Of a DNA stretch of 64,000 bases, positions 39,259-49,308 are shown piece after piece. Numbering within the stretch: position 1 is the first letter of the stretch; every line of letters starts with the position of its first letter. Source of the stretch: Prochlorococcus sp. AG-409-L18 (GTDB lineage Bacteria; Cyanobacteriota; Cyanobacteriia; PCC-6307; Cyanobiaceae); NCBI GenBank assembly GCA_003215535.1, contig QCKG01000002.1, positions 1-64,000 of the forward strand, written 5' to 3'. A program made the position numbers and the translations under genes. The notes beneath the pieces were generated by a model. It was not told the DNA's origin. It saw only the letters and a program-made list of their open reading frames with translations, and did no database searches.

Positions 39259-40601
39259 AGCTATTAATATTGTTAGCGGAAAAATGGCCACCTTTTTCAT
39301 CTTTAAATGGTTGGTTGGCTTTTCAAGTTGGTGTCTTTTTATTGCCTTCAAGTGCATTTTTGTCTGGTTTATTTCTGATTTTTTCTTTGATATATAGAAC
39401 TACTGGTAGATCTAGATCGTATTTAGCAGATAAATGGAATTGGCCTTGGGTTGTCTCAGGCTTCTTAATGTTATTAGGTTGTTTCGGGGCTTATTCAGGT
39501 TGGTTGGCATGGGTAGGACTTGCAAATTGGATTCCATTCTTTTGGGCTTTTTGGGGTTTTCAACGATATTTATGTACGGCTGAAGCTCGAAGGCGGATTG
39601 CTTTGTTGTTCGTTGCAGGGTCTGTGCCAGTTGTATTGACTGGATTTGGTCAGCTATGGCTTGGTTGGCATGGTCCTTGGGAGTTATTTAATGGCTTGAT
39701 TATTTGGTTTGTTGCCCCCGGTGGTCAGCCTTTAGGCCGCCTGTCTGGTTTATTTGATTATGCAAATATTGCCGGTGCTTGGTTGGCGTTGGTTTGGCCA
39801 TTCAGCTTGGCAGCATTGCTTCAACCTTCTTTGAGTCTTCACAAGCGAAGTTTGGCTTTGATTGTGGCTTCGTCAATTGTGGCTGCTTTGGTGTTGACCG
39901 ACTCAAGAAATGCTTGGGGCGGCTTGATTGTGGCAATTCCTTTTGTGTTTGGGCCTACGAATTGGAGATGGCTGTTGCCTTTGCTTGTGTTGGTTTTGGC
40001 TCCTGTTGCACTTGCGGTTTTACCAGGCATTGGATTTGAGGTACAAGCATGGTCGCGGAGAATAGTTCCAGAAGGTGTTTGGGCTCGTTTGACTGATATT
40101 CGATATTTTCATCAAAGGTCCTTGGCTTCTACACGACTTAGTCAATGGGGAATGGCGTTGAACTTTTTAGGAGAGAGACCTTTGCTCGGTTGGGGTGCAG
40201 CTGCATTCTCTGTACTTTATCCTTTACGTACAGGTCAATGGCATGGTCATTCGCATAATCTTCCGCTTGAGTTAGGAGTGAGTCATGGTATTGCTGTTTC
40301 TTTTTTAATCACTTCTACAGTTATTGCCCTATTGATTACAGCATTACGCCGTGGAGTATTAGGCGATAGATTGTTAAGTGGTGGGCATTTAAGTACCCAA
40401 ATTTTTGATAGAGCTTGGTGGACTGCAAGTTTTATCCTTGTTGCATTACATGGATCCGATTTACCTTTTTTTGATAGCCGATTGAATATTGCTGGATGGA
40501 TACTTTTAGCAGGATTACGTTGCTTGATTTTGCCAGTTAATTTAACTCCAGATTTTGATTTAGAGCCTGATAGTGATGTTCGATCAATTTCTCAGGCTTG
40601 A
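39255..40601 (+). CDS. Wzy/O-antigen-ligase-like membrane protein
   Basis: A 448-residue protein with about ten or eleven hydrophobic helices and a central periplasmic-type loop containing STRLSQWGMALNFL and RPLLGWG, the hallmark of the Wzy_C/O-antigen ligase superfamily. Relatives include O-antigen ligases, polysaccharide polymerases and the cyanobacterial protein IctB; the sequence alone does not separate these. The start overlaps the end of purU by 4 bases (ATGA), so the two are coupled. The last 65 bases overlap the convergent radical SAM gene. Confidence 0.8.
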   Translation: MKLLILLAEKWPPFSSLNGWLAFQVGVFLLPSSAFLSGLFLIFSLIYRTTGRSRSYLADKWNWPWVVSGFLMLLGCFGAYSGWLAWVGLANWIPFFWAFWGFQRYLCTAEARRRIALLFVAGSVPVVLTGFGQLWLGWHGPWELFNGLIIWFVAPGGQPLGRLSGLFDYANIAGAWLALVWPFSLAALLQPSLSLHKRSLALIVASSIVAALVLTDSRNAWGGLIVAIPFVFGPTNWRWLLPLLVLVLAPVALAVLPGIGFEVQAWSRRIVPEGVWARLTDIRYFHQRSLASTRLSQWGMALNFLGERPLLGWGAAAFSVLYPLRTGQWHGHSHNLPLELGVSHGIAVSFLITSTVIALLITALRRGVLGDRLLSGGHLSTQIFDRAWWTASFILVALHGSDLPFFDSRLNIAGWILLAGLRCLILPVNLTPDFDLEPDSDVRSISQA

Positions 40602-42180
40602 TTGGCCCTTCTAGATGGGTCCATGGGAGTATTCTTGAGGTGCTCCACTGTTCATGTATCACTTCTTCCCAAGAAGGTAAGTTCCCCATTGGTGTGGGTA
40701 TATTTCTTAAGTAAGGATTTGCGCCTTCAACAGTTGCTTTGTATGCTTTTTTCCAACCACCAAGTGTGTTTTGTTCAACACGCACAGCGGCTATAACAGG
40801 TGCCAAACGTCGATCGCTACGAGAGATTAATCCTTGGATAATGCTCCAGCCGTAACTTTCTGGACGCAGCTCAATACCCTTCGGCCTCAATCTCTTGGCA
40901 AGTATTTTTAGGCGTTTTTGTGCAACTGGTTGTATTCCATGCCATTGAAAAGGTGTATGAGCTTTGGGTACGAAAGTGCTAACGCCCAAACTGAATCGAA
41001 GACTTCTTGTTTTTTCTTTTAAGCGAAGGAGTAGTTCTGCTGTTGCTTCGACATCATCATCTTCTTCTGTGGGGAGTCCAACCATTCCATAGAGTTTAAG
41101 TCGCTTTAAGCCACCTTCACTCGCATAATTAGCTGCTGCGAAGATTTCCTCTTCACATAGCTTTTTATTAATTATTTTTCGCATTCTTTCGCTTCCACTT
41201 TCAATTGCAATTGTTATCGATTTGCATCCACGACTTTTAAGAACTTTTGTCATTTTTGAGGAAACAGTTGATGCTCTTACTGAACTAATACTTAAACGAA
41301 TCTCATTAAACCGATCTTGACTTAGCCAAGTTAAAAGTTCGTTGAATTGAGGATGTTGTGAGACAGATGCGCCAAGAAGTCCAATTCTGTTTGTTGCGGT
41401 GACTCCTTTCTCAACTGCTGGAATTAATCCATCTTCAAGGGAAGAGCTGCGAAAAGGAAGGGTTAAGTAACTTGCCATACAGAATCGGCAAAGCTCGGGG
41501 CAACTCCGAACGACTTCCACCATGTGAATTTCAGGCCATGCTGACTCTGGAGTGATCACTGTTGAATGACTGAGAGTATTGCCTTTCCAAGTTTGCTTTG
41601 CGATTGAGGTAGGAATATTTGAGTGGATTGGCTTGATATCTTTTAAGGCTCCTTCAGGAGTATATTCTGGGACATACAGCTTTGGTATATAAATACCAGG
41701 TACTTGTGCTAAAGCTTGTAGTTTTTCTGATCTAGGAAGTGGTTTTATTTTGTTTACTAAATCAATGAAAGTAGGAAGTAGATCTTCTCCATCACCTAAT
41801 AAAATTACATCGAAAAAGGGAGCAAGTGGTTCTGGATTTGCAGTAAGAACTGGCCCTCCTCCGAAAACGAGCGGGTCGTTTTCTTTTCTTTCATTGCTCC
41901 ATAGAGGTATTTTCTGTTGTTCTAAAAGATCCAGTAAAACAGGACTATCTAGTTCCCAGCTCAAGGAAAGTCCAAATAAATCTGATTTTCGATGACTATC
42001 TCCTTGATCTGTGAATAATCTTTTTACATCAACATCTTGTCTTCGTGCAAGTGTTGCCCAGATAATTTGATAGCCCAGGCTGGTTATTCCAACTTTATAG
42101 GTATTTGGAAAAGCGAGAACTACTTTTAGCGCTCCGGGTTCCGGAACGGAAGGAGTGAAAAGTAGGGTTTCTTTGTTCAG
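40537..42180 (-). CDS. B12-binding-domain radical SAM protein, probable CTG start coupled to ClC stop
   Basis: A radical SAM enzyme of the family with an N-terminal B12-binding-like domain (about residues 15-150: VVLAFPNTYKVGITSLGYQ, GLSLSWELDSP, VFGGGPVLTANPEP) and a radical SAM core with the cluster motif VVRSCPELCRFCMASY near residue 245. The substrate is unknown. The first conventional start, TTG at 41964, would delete 72 residues of conserved domain. The frame is open back to a TAA inside the ClC gene, with no ATG, GTG or TTG; CTG at 42178-42180 lies one base after the ClC stop and gives 547 residues. The 3' end overlaps the convergent Wzy-like gene by 65 bases. Confidence 0.85.
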   Translation of the reverse strand: MNKETLLFTPSVPEPGALKVVLAFPNTYKVGITSLGYQIIWATLARRQDVDVKRLFTDQGDSHRKSDLFGLSLSWELDSPVLLDLLEQQKIPLWSNERKENDPLVFGGGPVLTANPEPLAPFFDVILLGDGEDLLPTFIDLVNKIKPLPRSEKLQALAQVPGIYIPKLYVPEYTPEGALKDIKPIHSNIPTSIAKQTWKGNTLSHSTVITPESAWPEIHMVEVVRSCPELCRFCMASYLTLPFRSSSLEDGLIPAVEKGVTATNRIGLLGASVSQHPQFNELLTWLSQDRFNEIRLSISSVRASTVSSKMTKVLKSRGCKSITIAIESGSERMRKIINKKLCEEEIFAAANYASEGGLKRLKLYGMVGLPTEEDDDVEATAELLLRLKEKTRSLRFSLGVSTFVPKAHTPFQWHGIQPVAQKRLKILAKRLRPKGIELRPESYGWSIIQGLISRSDRRLAPVIAAVRVEQNTLGGWKKAYKATVEGANPYLRNIPTPMGNLPSWEEVIHEQWSTSRILPWTHLEGPIKPEKLIEHHYQALNQNLELN

Positions 42181-42181
42181 T

Positions 42182-43582
42182 TTAAGTTGTTTTATGTATG
42201 GAGCTTAGTTTCTCTTTGTTCTTGACTAGATGTTCTTCCATATCAAGTTGTCGTTCATAGATTGAAGATTCATTCATAAGACGAGCAACAAGGAAACTGC
42301 TAATACAAGTAATTAAGATTGGTTTTAGGATTAAAAGATCTTTTGTGAGTGCAAAGGCAAGAAACATAGCAGTTATAGGTGTGCGGGAACAAGCTGCGAC
42401 AAAAGCTCCCATTCCTGCGAAAATGTATGTACTAGGTACGTGACCTGTTAGAACTTCAATCCAGTTTCCACAGGCCAATCCAATTGCTCCTCCTAAAGTA
42501 AGCATTGGATAAAATAAACCGCCAGGTGCACCTGATGCGGCAGCTAAACCTGTGGTTATAAATAAAACAATAAAAGTCCCTAGAGCAATTGAGCTGTTTC
42601 CTTCACCTATAGCGATTACTTTTTGAAGTTCGCCTAGATGATGAAATGTTTCTGGAAGACAGGCATAAATACTTCCAAGCATTATTCCACTAAGGACCAT
42701 TCTCAAAATGTTTTTATCACCAAACCATCGGTTTCCATGCCGTTGCATTATCAGAATATATCTGCAATAAAATTCAGCCAGAATTCCTATTAAGATTCCC
42801 AGAGCAATTAGGTAGCCAAAATCAATTGGTAGAAAGCTAATTTCTGGGTTGTAAGCTCTTTCTAATTGAAAACCTGCTGTTTTATCAAATCCCCCTGCGC
42901 TTGGGTCAAGACCTATTCCTTGTAGGACATCAGCCCATGTGTCTGCCCAGAATGTTGTTATGACTACTAGTAAAAGAACAACTGGTCTCGCAGAGTTAAG
43001 TAGTTCTTCAATGGTGTAGATAAACCCCCCTATAGGGGCACTAAAGATTGCGGCGATTCCAGCTCCACCACCTGCCGCCACAATGACTCTGCGAAAGGCA
43101 ATGGGTGCTTTAAGCCAATTGGCCATTTTCCAGGCAACTGAACCACCCATTTGTACCGCGGGCCCTTCTGGCCCAAGAGGGAATCCACTTCCTATGGCTA
43201 CTATTCCTGAGAAAAGCTTTATTACACCTACGCGTAAACCCATAGGTACTTTTCGATGCCGGAGATAACCCATTATGTGAGTTACTCCTGAGCCGTTCGC
43301 TGCAGGGGCTATTTTCGCTATTAATGATCCAGCGATTAGTCCACCAATTCCTCCTAGCCCTGGCAACACTAACCAAGCAGGAAAAATGCCGAGCAGTATT
43401 AAACGCCAGTCTTCTAGGGCGTGAATTCCTACTTTAAAAAGGACACCAGTTAGAGCAGCGCCTAGTCCTGTGAGAATCAGAACAAAAACGACTATGAACC
43501 ATTGCTGTTCTATTATTTTCCTAATACTTTTGCTTGTATTTAGAGGATATTTTTTCCTCTTTAATTTAGAGATAATAGACAT
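42182..43582 (-). CDS. ClC-family chloride channel or H+/Cl- antiporter
   Basis: A 466-residue membrane protein with the three ClC ion-pathway motifs: GSGFPLGPEGPAVQMGG near residue 132 (the gating glutamate is present in GPEGP), GGAGIAAIFSAPIGG near 172, and GAPGGLFYPMLTLGG near 354. Retention of the glutamate suits an exchanger, but ion selectivity is not proved by sequence. No C-terminal CBS domains are present. It is the middle gene of an acnB-ClC-radical SAM run: 9 bases after acnB and one base before the CTG of the next gene. Confidence 0.92.
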   Translation of the reverse strand: MSIISKLKRKKYPLNTSKSIRKIIEQQWFIVVFVLILTGLGAALTGVLFKVGIHALEDWRLILLGIFPAWLVLPGLGGIGGLIAGSLIAKIAPAANGSGVTHIMGYLRHRKVPMGLRVGVIKLFSGIVAIGSGFPLGPEGPAVQMGGSVAWKMANWLKAPIAFRRVIVAAGGGAGIAAIFSAPIGGFIYTIEELLNSARPVVLLLVVITTFWADTWADVLQGIGLDPSAGGFDKTAGFQLERAYNPEISFLPIDFGYLIALGILIGILAEFYCRYILIMQRHGNRWFGDKNILRMVLSGIMLGSIYACLPETFHHLGELQKVIAIGEGNSSIALGTFIVLFITTGLAAASGAPGGLFYPMLTLGGAIGLACGNWIEVLTGHVPSTYIFAGMGAFVAACSRTPITAMFLAFALTKDLLILKPILITCISSFLVARLMNESSIYERQLDMEEHLVKNKEKLSSIHKTT

Positions 43583-43591
43583 TGCTTTTGT

Positions 43592-46192
43592 TTAGATGGC
43601 ATTTAAAATCTTTTCTTTTTCCTCATTGCTTATTACTCTGCCTTCATTTTCAAAGTTTTCGATTTGGTCAAAGTTGAGATAACGATACAGCGCTGCTGAA
43701 AAAGGTGAGATTTTTTGAGCAGCAATAGATTGATATTCGCTAGGTGTTGGAATGTATCCCAAAAGGGCACAAACTGCTGCTAATTCGGCACTTCCTAGGT
43801 ATACCTGTGCACCTTTCCCAAGTCGATTGTTGAAATTTCTTGTGCTAGTAGAAAAAACATTGGCGTTGTCTTTTACTCTTGCTTGATTCCCCATGCATAG
43901 AGAGCAACCTGGCATTTCCATTTGACTGCCAGCGTCTTCAAAAATTTTGTAATAGCCTTCTTCTTTTAACATTTTTTCATCCATTCGTGTAGGAGGGCAG
44001 ATCCAAAGTTTTGCTTGAGTTTTACCTGCTCCTTCAAGAATCTTTGCTGCTGCTCGATAATGGCCGATATTTGTCATACATGAACCAATGAATACTTCTT
44101 GTATAGGATTACCTGACACTTCTGATAATTGTTTAACATTGTCAGGATCATTGGGACAGGCAAGAACGGGCTGGGTTAATTCATTTAAGTTAATTTCGAT
44201 TATTTCTGCATAACTTGCGTTTGAATCGCTCCGTATTAAATCGGGTTTAGATAACCAACATTCCATTGCTCGTATACGTCTTCCTAAGGTGCGAGCATCT
44301 TGATAGCCACGTGCAATCATATTTTTTAGTAATGCAATATTACTGCGAAGATATTCCGAAACCGTTTTTTCAGATAGTTGAATTGTGCATCCTGCGCAGG
44401 AGCGCTCTGCACTTGCATCAGTCAGTTCAAAGGCTTGTTCTAGTTTTAGATCAGGTAAGCCTTCTAGCTCCATAATTCTTCCATTAAATATGTTGATTTT
44501 GTTGGATTTTTCAACTGTGAGAAGACCTTTTTGGATGGCAATCCAGGGAATTGCATTGACTACATCTCTAAGTGTTATCCCTACTTGAAGGTCACCTTTG
44601 AAGCGAACCAGAACGGATTCGGGCATGTCCAAGGGCATTGCACCTATTGCGGCGGCAAAGGCAACAATGCCTGAGCCCCCAGGGAAAGAAATGCCTAAAG
44701 GGAAACGTGTGTGGCTGTCTCCTCCTGTCCCAACAGTATCTGGTAACAACATGCGATTGAGCCAGCTATGAATAATTCCATCCCCAGGTCGAAGTGCTAC
44801 TCCTCCTCGTTCTGCCATGAAATCTGGTAATTCTTCTTGTGTTTGTATGTCTACGGGTTTTGGGTACGCAGCGGTATGGCAGAAACTTTGCATTACTAAA
44901 TCTGCAGAAAAACCTAAGCAAGCGAGTTCTTTCATCTCGTCTCGGGTCATTGGTCCAGTAGTGTCCTGGCTTCCTACGGTTGTCATTAAAGGTTCACAAC
45001 TTGTCCCAGGGAGAACCCCAGTGAGACCACAGGCTCGCCCAACTATTTTTTGTGCTTGTGTAAAGCCATCTTTAGCTTGTTTTGGCTGGTTTGGTCTAAT
45101 AAAGGCGTCAGATGGATCTAACCCAAGAGTTCCTCGTACTTTGTCTGTTAAAGCTCTGCCTATCATTAAAGGTATTCGCCCACCTGCTTGGACCTCATCA
45201 GTAATAGTGATTGGCTTTAGTTCAAAATGAGCAAGAATTTCTCTAGAATTTTTATCTGTAGAAGTTTTTTCAATAATTCCTTGATAGGGGCGAATAGTTA
45301 TTACATCACCACTTTTCAATTGAGTTACATTGCACTCAATTGGTAGAGCTCCTGAATCTTCTGCAGTATTAAAGAAGATGGGAGCAATTTTCCCTCCAAT
45401 AATTACTCCACCTGTTCTTTTATTTGGTACATAAGGAATATCATTTCCAATATGCCAGAGTACAGAATTTATAGCTGATTTTCTAGAACTACCTGTCCCA
45501 ACTACATCTCCTACAAAAGCAATTGGATGACCTTTTGACTTTAATAATTTAATTGTTTCTAGCGCGTTAGGGTCTCTTGTTTCTAACATTGTCTGTGCAT
45601 GTAATGGAATATCTGGCCGAGTTGTGGCATGGGTAGCTGGAGAGAGGTCATCAGTATTAGTTTCTCCATCTACTTTGAAGACTGTGAGAGTTATTTCCTT
45701 GGGAATAGCTGGTTTTGAAAGAAACCATTCCGCTTCGGTCCAACTAGTGACGATTTGTTTTGCGAAAGGATTAGTTTCAGCTAACTCAATTACATCATTG
45801 ACTGAGTCGTATACCAAAAGTGTTTGGCTTAGGCTGATAGCTGCGCAATTAGCAATTGCTTCATTTTTATTTTCTAGAAGTTTAATTAAAGCTGCAACGT
45901 TGTAGCCACCTATCATTGTTCCTAACAATGATGTTGCTTTTAGAGGATTGATTAGAGGACTTTCGGTACTTCCTTGGGCTACGCCACTTAACCAGGTTGC
46001 TTTCACATAGGCTGCTTCATCAACGCCTGGGGGGATGCGTTCAGTCAGCAGGTGAACTAGTTCTTGGTTATTTTCTTGTATAGGAGCTTCTAATTGTTTT
46101 GTGAGGGCCTGGGTTTGCTCGGCATTTAGTGGAAGCGCTGGAATACCAATAGCTTCTCTTTCTGCGGCAAGGGTGTGATAGGTATTCAGCAT
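43592..46192 (-). CDS. acnB: Aconitate hydratase B
   Basis: Interconverts citrate and isocitrate with a 4Fe-4S cluster. At 866 residues it is the B type, recognised by the N-terminal HEAT-like domain (residues 1-160), then the swivel domain ([19 protein letters not shown] near 226), and the catalytic part. The cluster ligands are visible as GSCMTNIGH near residue 700 and [14 protein letters not shown] near 765. [22 protein letters not shown] and [19 protein letters not shown] are further signatures. It starts a run with ClC and the radical SAM gene and is divergent from DAHP synthase. Confidence 0.98.
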   Translation of the reverse strand: MLNTYHTLAAEREAIGIPALPLNAEQTQALTKQLEAPIQENNQELVHLLTERIPPGVDEAAYVKATWLSGVAQGSTESPLINPLKATSLLGTMIGGYNVAALIKLLENKNEAIANCAAISLSQTLLVYDSVNDVIELAETNPFAKQIVTSWTEAEWFLSKPAIPKEITLTVFKVDGETNTDDLSPATHATTRPDIPLHAQTMLETRDPNALETIKLLKSKGHPIAFVGDVVGTGSSRKSAINSVLWHIGNDIPYVPNKRTGGVIIGGKIAPIFFNTAEDSGALPIECNVTQLKSGDVITIRPYQGIIEKTSTDKNSREILAHFELKPITITDEVQAGGRIPLMIGRALTDKVRGTLGLDPSDAFIRPNQPKQAKDGFTQAQKIVGRACGLTGVLPGTSCEPLMTTVGSQDTTGPMTRDEMKELACLGFSADLVMQSFCHTAAYPKPVDIQTQEELPDFMAERGGVALRPGDGIIHSWLNRMLLPDTVGTGGDSHTRFPLGISFPGGSGIVAFAAAIGAMPLDMPESVLVRFKGDLQVGITLRDVVNAIPWIAIQKGLLTVEKSNKINIFNGRIMELEGLPDLKLEQAFELTDASAERSCAGCTIQLSEKTVSEYLRSNIALLKNMIARGYQDARTLGRRIRAMECWLSKPDLIRSDSNASYAEIIEINLNELTQPVLACPNDPDNVKQLSEVSGNPIQEVFIGSCMTNIGHYRAAAKILEGAGKTQAKLWICPPTRMDEKMLKEEGYYKIFEDAGSQMEMPGCSLCMGNQARVKDNANVFSTSTRNFNNRLGKGAQVYLGSAELAAVCALLGYIPTPSEYQSIAAQKISPFSAALYRYLNFDQIENFENEGRVISNEEKEKILNAI

Positions 46193-46336
46193 TTAGATGA
46201 TTCCTCCACAGGTTGGATAATCTCTTATGTCATATTTCTAGATTGCCATGTTGCGTGTAGATCCATGCTGAAATCCAAGTCAGTCATGTTCTGACCCTTT
46301 TATTTCTTTAGCCTAGAACTTAGTAATAAGGGCGAA

Positions 46337-47404
46337 ATGACGACCACCTCAGATCTACATGTGGTGGAGACCCGGCCTTTGCTTCCGCCTGCTCTCCTGC
46401 ACAAGGAATTGCCTATAGATGTTCAATCGGCCAATACAGTTGCTTCGACTCGGAAGAATATCCAAGCAATTCTTAAGGGAGAGGATTTAAGGGTTCTTGT
46501 GATTGTTGGTCCTTGTTCGGTGCATGATGTGGATGCAGCTAAGGATTACGCACGCCAGTTGCAACTCTTACGGCAACGACATGCTGCTTATTTGGAAATA
46601 GTAATGCGAGTTTATTTTGAGAAGCCTCGGACAACTGTCGGATGGAAAGGGTTGATTAATGATCCTCACCTTGACGGCTCATATGACATCAACACCGGAT
46701 TGAGAAGAGCACGTTCATTGTTATTGGAATTGGCTCGTGAGGGAATGCCTGCCGCAACAGAATTGCTTGATCCTGTAGTTCCACAATATATAGCTGATTT
46801 AATAAGTTGGACTGCTATTGGTGCAAGAACAACAGAGAGTCAGACTCATAGGGAAATGGCTTCTGGTTTATCTATGCCAATTGGTTATAAAAATGGAACA
46901 GATGGCACAGCAGCTATTGCCATAAATGCGATGCAGGCCGCATCACGTCCACATCATTTTCTTGGCATTAATGGTGATGGACAGGCATCAATAGTAAGTA
47001 CAACTGGTAATCCTGATGGTCATCTTGTATTAAGAGGTGGGAAGCAGGGGACTAATTTTCATTTAGAAGCAGTCAAGGAAGTTGCTCGAGAACTGTCGAG
47101 TGTTGGTTTAAGTGATCGTGTGATGGTTGATTGTAGTCATGGAAATTCCCAAAAGGATTTTAGAAAACAGTCTGAGGTTTTGTCTGTAGTAGCTAATCAA
47201 GTACGTCAAGGTTCAATGAACGTGATGGGTGTGATGCTTGAAAGTCATCTGGTTGAGGGGAGTCAGAGGCTTACAAAAGACTTATCAGAACTGGTTTATG
47301 GGCAGAGTATTACGGATGCTTGTATTAGCATGAGTACAACAGAAAGGCTTTTAGATGAGTTGTCTGATTCTGTGGCTCAGCTTCGTTTGATACAAAATGT
47401 TTAG
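46337..47404 (+). CDS. 3-deoxy-7-phosphoheptulonate synthase, class I
   Basis: DAHP synthase condenses PEP and erythrose-4-phosphate, the first shikimate-pathway step. The 355-residue sequence is of the AroFGH type: LVIVGPCSVHD near residue 55, VMRVYFEKPRTTVGWKGLINDP near 95, GARTTESQTHREMASGL near 157 and MVDCSHGNSQKD near 262. Which of aroF, aroG or aroH it corresponds to in feedback specificity cannot be read from sequence. It stands alone between divergent acnB and the convergent phytol-kinase-like gene. Confidence 0.96.
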   Translation: MTTTSDLHVVETRPLLPPALLHKELPIDVQSANTVASTRKNIQAILKGEDLRVLVIVGPCSVHDVDAAKDYARQLQLLRQRHAAYLEIVMRVYFEKPRTTVGWKGLINDPHLDGSYDINTGLRRARSLLLELAREGMPAATELLDPVVPQYIADLISWTAIGARTTESQTHREMASGLSMPIGYKNGTDGTAAIAINAMQAASRPHHFLGINGDGQASIVSTTGNPDGHLVLRGGKQGTNFHLEAVKEVARELSSVGLSDRVMVDCSHGNSQKDFRKQSEVLSVVANQVRQGSMNVMGVMLESHLVEGSQRLTKDLSELVYGQSITDACISMSTTERLLDELSDSVAQLRLIQNV

Positions 47405-47424
47405 GTTGACTGAACTAGTTCTAT

Positions 47425-48078
47425 TTAGAGATTTGTCATCCATTGCCATGCATATGCAACCCCAATTGGCACAGTTAAGTTGTCAATGCCTAGTAGGCTA
47501 ATTTGCTCAAGAGATACTGCTAATGCAGTTATAACTATGATTTTTAGTGGATGAAAGGGAGTTCCACTAATTGAGGATAGTGTGAGGAGAACTAATGCTG
47601 TTATTAAAGTCATTGTTATGGTTCCAGCGATTGATTTACGTTGATTCCATATTTCCCAGCTAGGAGAGTGGATATAAGGTCCTACTAAGCCCGCAAATCC
47701 ATCACCAAAAGCCATCACGAGCACACCTGCGCTAACAGCAGCGGCGTTAACAGGCCAGAATAATATCAGTAATATTGTGATACTTAATCCATATGCAACT
47801 GTTCCATAGCTTTCTCTTTTTATATCTTCAACTGCTGGTAGTAATTGAAAATATTTATTGATTAGCAATGAGATAGTAATGATGCTAGCTATTGGTATTG
47901 CTAGCTCTCTCGAAATTCCCAACCACCAAGCAAAAGGAACAATTGGGCCTATTCCTATATGTACTATTTTACGGCTTAATTCTTTTGCTTTTGGGAATAA
48001 GCTTCTGCAAATAATTGCTAAGGATAACATTGTTGTTATCCATCCTCCTATCACTATCAAAGGTGAGATGTTGATCAA
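47425..48078 (-). CDS. Phytol/dolichol kinase-like membrane protein (VTE5/SEC59 family)
   Basis: A 217-residue polytopic protein with about six or seven hydrophobic helices. The family motif SRKIVHIGIG near residue 35 and AFGDGFAGLVG near 122, followed by KSIAGT, match the CTP-dependent phytol, dolichol or diacylglycerol kinase family. In cyanobacteria a phytol kinase would recycle phytol from chlorophyll into tocopherol, which is the likely but unproved role. It starts 6 bases after the sigma factor gene in the same direction, perhaps on one transcript. Confidence 0.85.
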   Translation of the reverse strand: MINISPLIVIGGWITTMLSLAIICRSLFPKAKELSRKIVHIGIGPIVPFAWWLGISRELAIPIASIITISLLINKYFQLLPAVEDIKRESYGTVAYGLSITILLILFWPVNAAAVSAGVLVMAFGDGFAGLVGPYIHSPSWEIWNQRKSIAGTITMTLITALVLLTLSSISGTPFHPLKIIVITALAVSLEQISLLGIDNLTVPIGVAYAWQWMTNL

Positions 48079-48084
48079 ATTTAT

Positions 48085-49113
48085 CTATGCTGCTTTTTGA
48101 TGTGTTGTCATTACTCGTAGCTTCAGGATTGCCTTTGCTTCTAGTTGCCTTACACGCTCTCTTGAGACATTAATTTGCCTACCGATCTCAGCCAATGTGA
48201 GAGGTTCTTCCCCATCTAGACCAAAACGTAACTTAAGTATTTTTTGTTCTCTTTCATTTAACTGAGAGAGCCATCCACCTAAATGTTCTTTTTGAATGCT
48301 GCGATCCATTCCTTCCATAGGTTCATCACCATTGGGGTCAGGGATTAGTTCTCCAAGTGTGCTTCTGTCTTCTTCGCCTCGTGCATGTGCATCAAGAGAT
48401 GCACATGGTGCGCTTTGGGATACTAATTCTTCTAGGTCTTTAGGCTCAATTCCCATTGCATGAGCGAGTTCAAGACGATTTGGTTGACGTCCGAAACGAT
48501 GAGAAAGTTCTCTAGAGATACGTCGCATCTTAGATAACTTTTCACTTATGTGAATTGGAAGGCGAATTGTTCGAGCACTGTTGTCAATGGCTCGTGTCAT
48601 CCCTTGTCGAATCCACCAATATGCATATGTTGAGAATTTGTAGCCCATTGCTGGGTCAAATTTATCTACAGCACGTTCAAGTCCAATAGCTCCTTCCTGA
48701 ACTAAATCAAGTAGTTCAAGTCCTTGATTTTGATACTTTTTGGCGACACTTACTACTAGTCGCAAATTTGCCGCCATCATGCGATCTCGTGCTCGTTTCC
48801 CCATTCGAATTTGATGACGCTGTCTGGGGGTATGCTCCTTCTCTGAGCTTTTGAGCAATTCTTTCATTGCCTGAACATGATGTGCTAGTTCGATTTCTTC
48901 TGCAGCGGTTAATAGTGGAATTCTGCCAATACTGCTGAGATAGAAACCTATAGCATCAGTTCCTAGACGACCGCTTGAACGTTGTTGGCCACGAGAGGTG
49001 TTTCTTCTGCGATTATTTTTTTCGGCATGTCGTTCTGAAGTTGACGATACTGCCAGCTGATCTGAAGGTGCATCAAAAGCATCCTTTGCAGATTCCAGAG
49101 GGATCCCCATCAC
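48085..49113 (-). CDS. Group 2 (RpoD-like) RNA polymerase sigma factor
   Basis: A 342-residue sigma-70 factor lacking the long region 1.1 of the principal sigma. Visible are region 1.2 TDAIGFYLSSIGRIPLLTAAEE near residue 50, region 2 MMAANLRLVVSVAKKY and the promoter-recognition YAYWWIRQGMTRAIDN near 160, region 3, and the region 4.2 helix-turn-helix TLAEIGRQINVSRERVRQLE near the end. The C-terminus is short. Cyanobacteria have several group 2 sigma factors for stress or light acclimation; which one this is cannot be told here. A 195-base upstream gap separates it from ppk; a two-codon choice (two adjacent ATG) exists for the start. Confidence 0.94.
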   Translation of the reverse strand: MMGIPLESAKDAFDAPSDQLAVSSTSERHAEKNNRRRNTSRGQQRSSGRLGTDAIGFYLSSIGRIPLLTAAEEIELAHHVQAMKELLKSSEKEHTPRQRHQIRMGKRARDRMMAANLRLVVSVAKKYQNQGLELLDLVQEGAIGLERAVDKFDPAMGYKFSTYAYWWIRQGMTRAIDNSARTIRLPIHISEKLSKMRRISRELSHRFGRQPNRLELAHAMGIEPKDLEELVSQSAPCASLDAHARGEEDRSTLGELIPDPNGDEPMEGMDRSIQKEHLGGWLSQLNEREQKILKLRFGLDGEEPLTLAEIGRQINVSRERVRQLEAKAILKLRVMTTHQKAA

Positions 49114-49308
49114 CCTGGCCTCCTAAAATTAGATTTGGCCGGAATTTAGCACTTATGAAGCCATCTAGCCGTTTCGAATCGGAAATCTTTCAGTAGCCCA
49201 TAAAGATGGTGACATGAACTGAGCCTATTCAGAGAAAAGTAAGTTGTAAATTAGACTGCTGATGAAACGTTCAGAGCTTTAACAAAGGGGAAATAACTTA
49301 ATATATTA

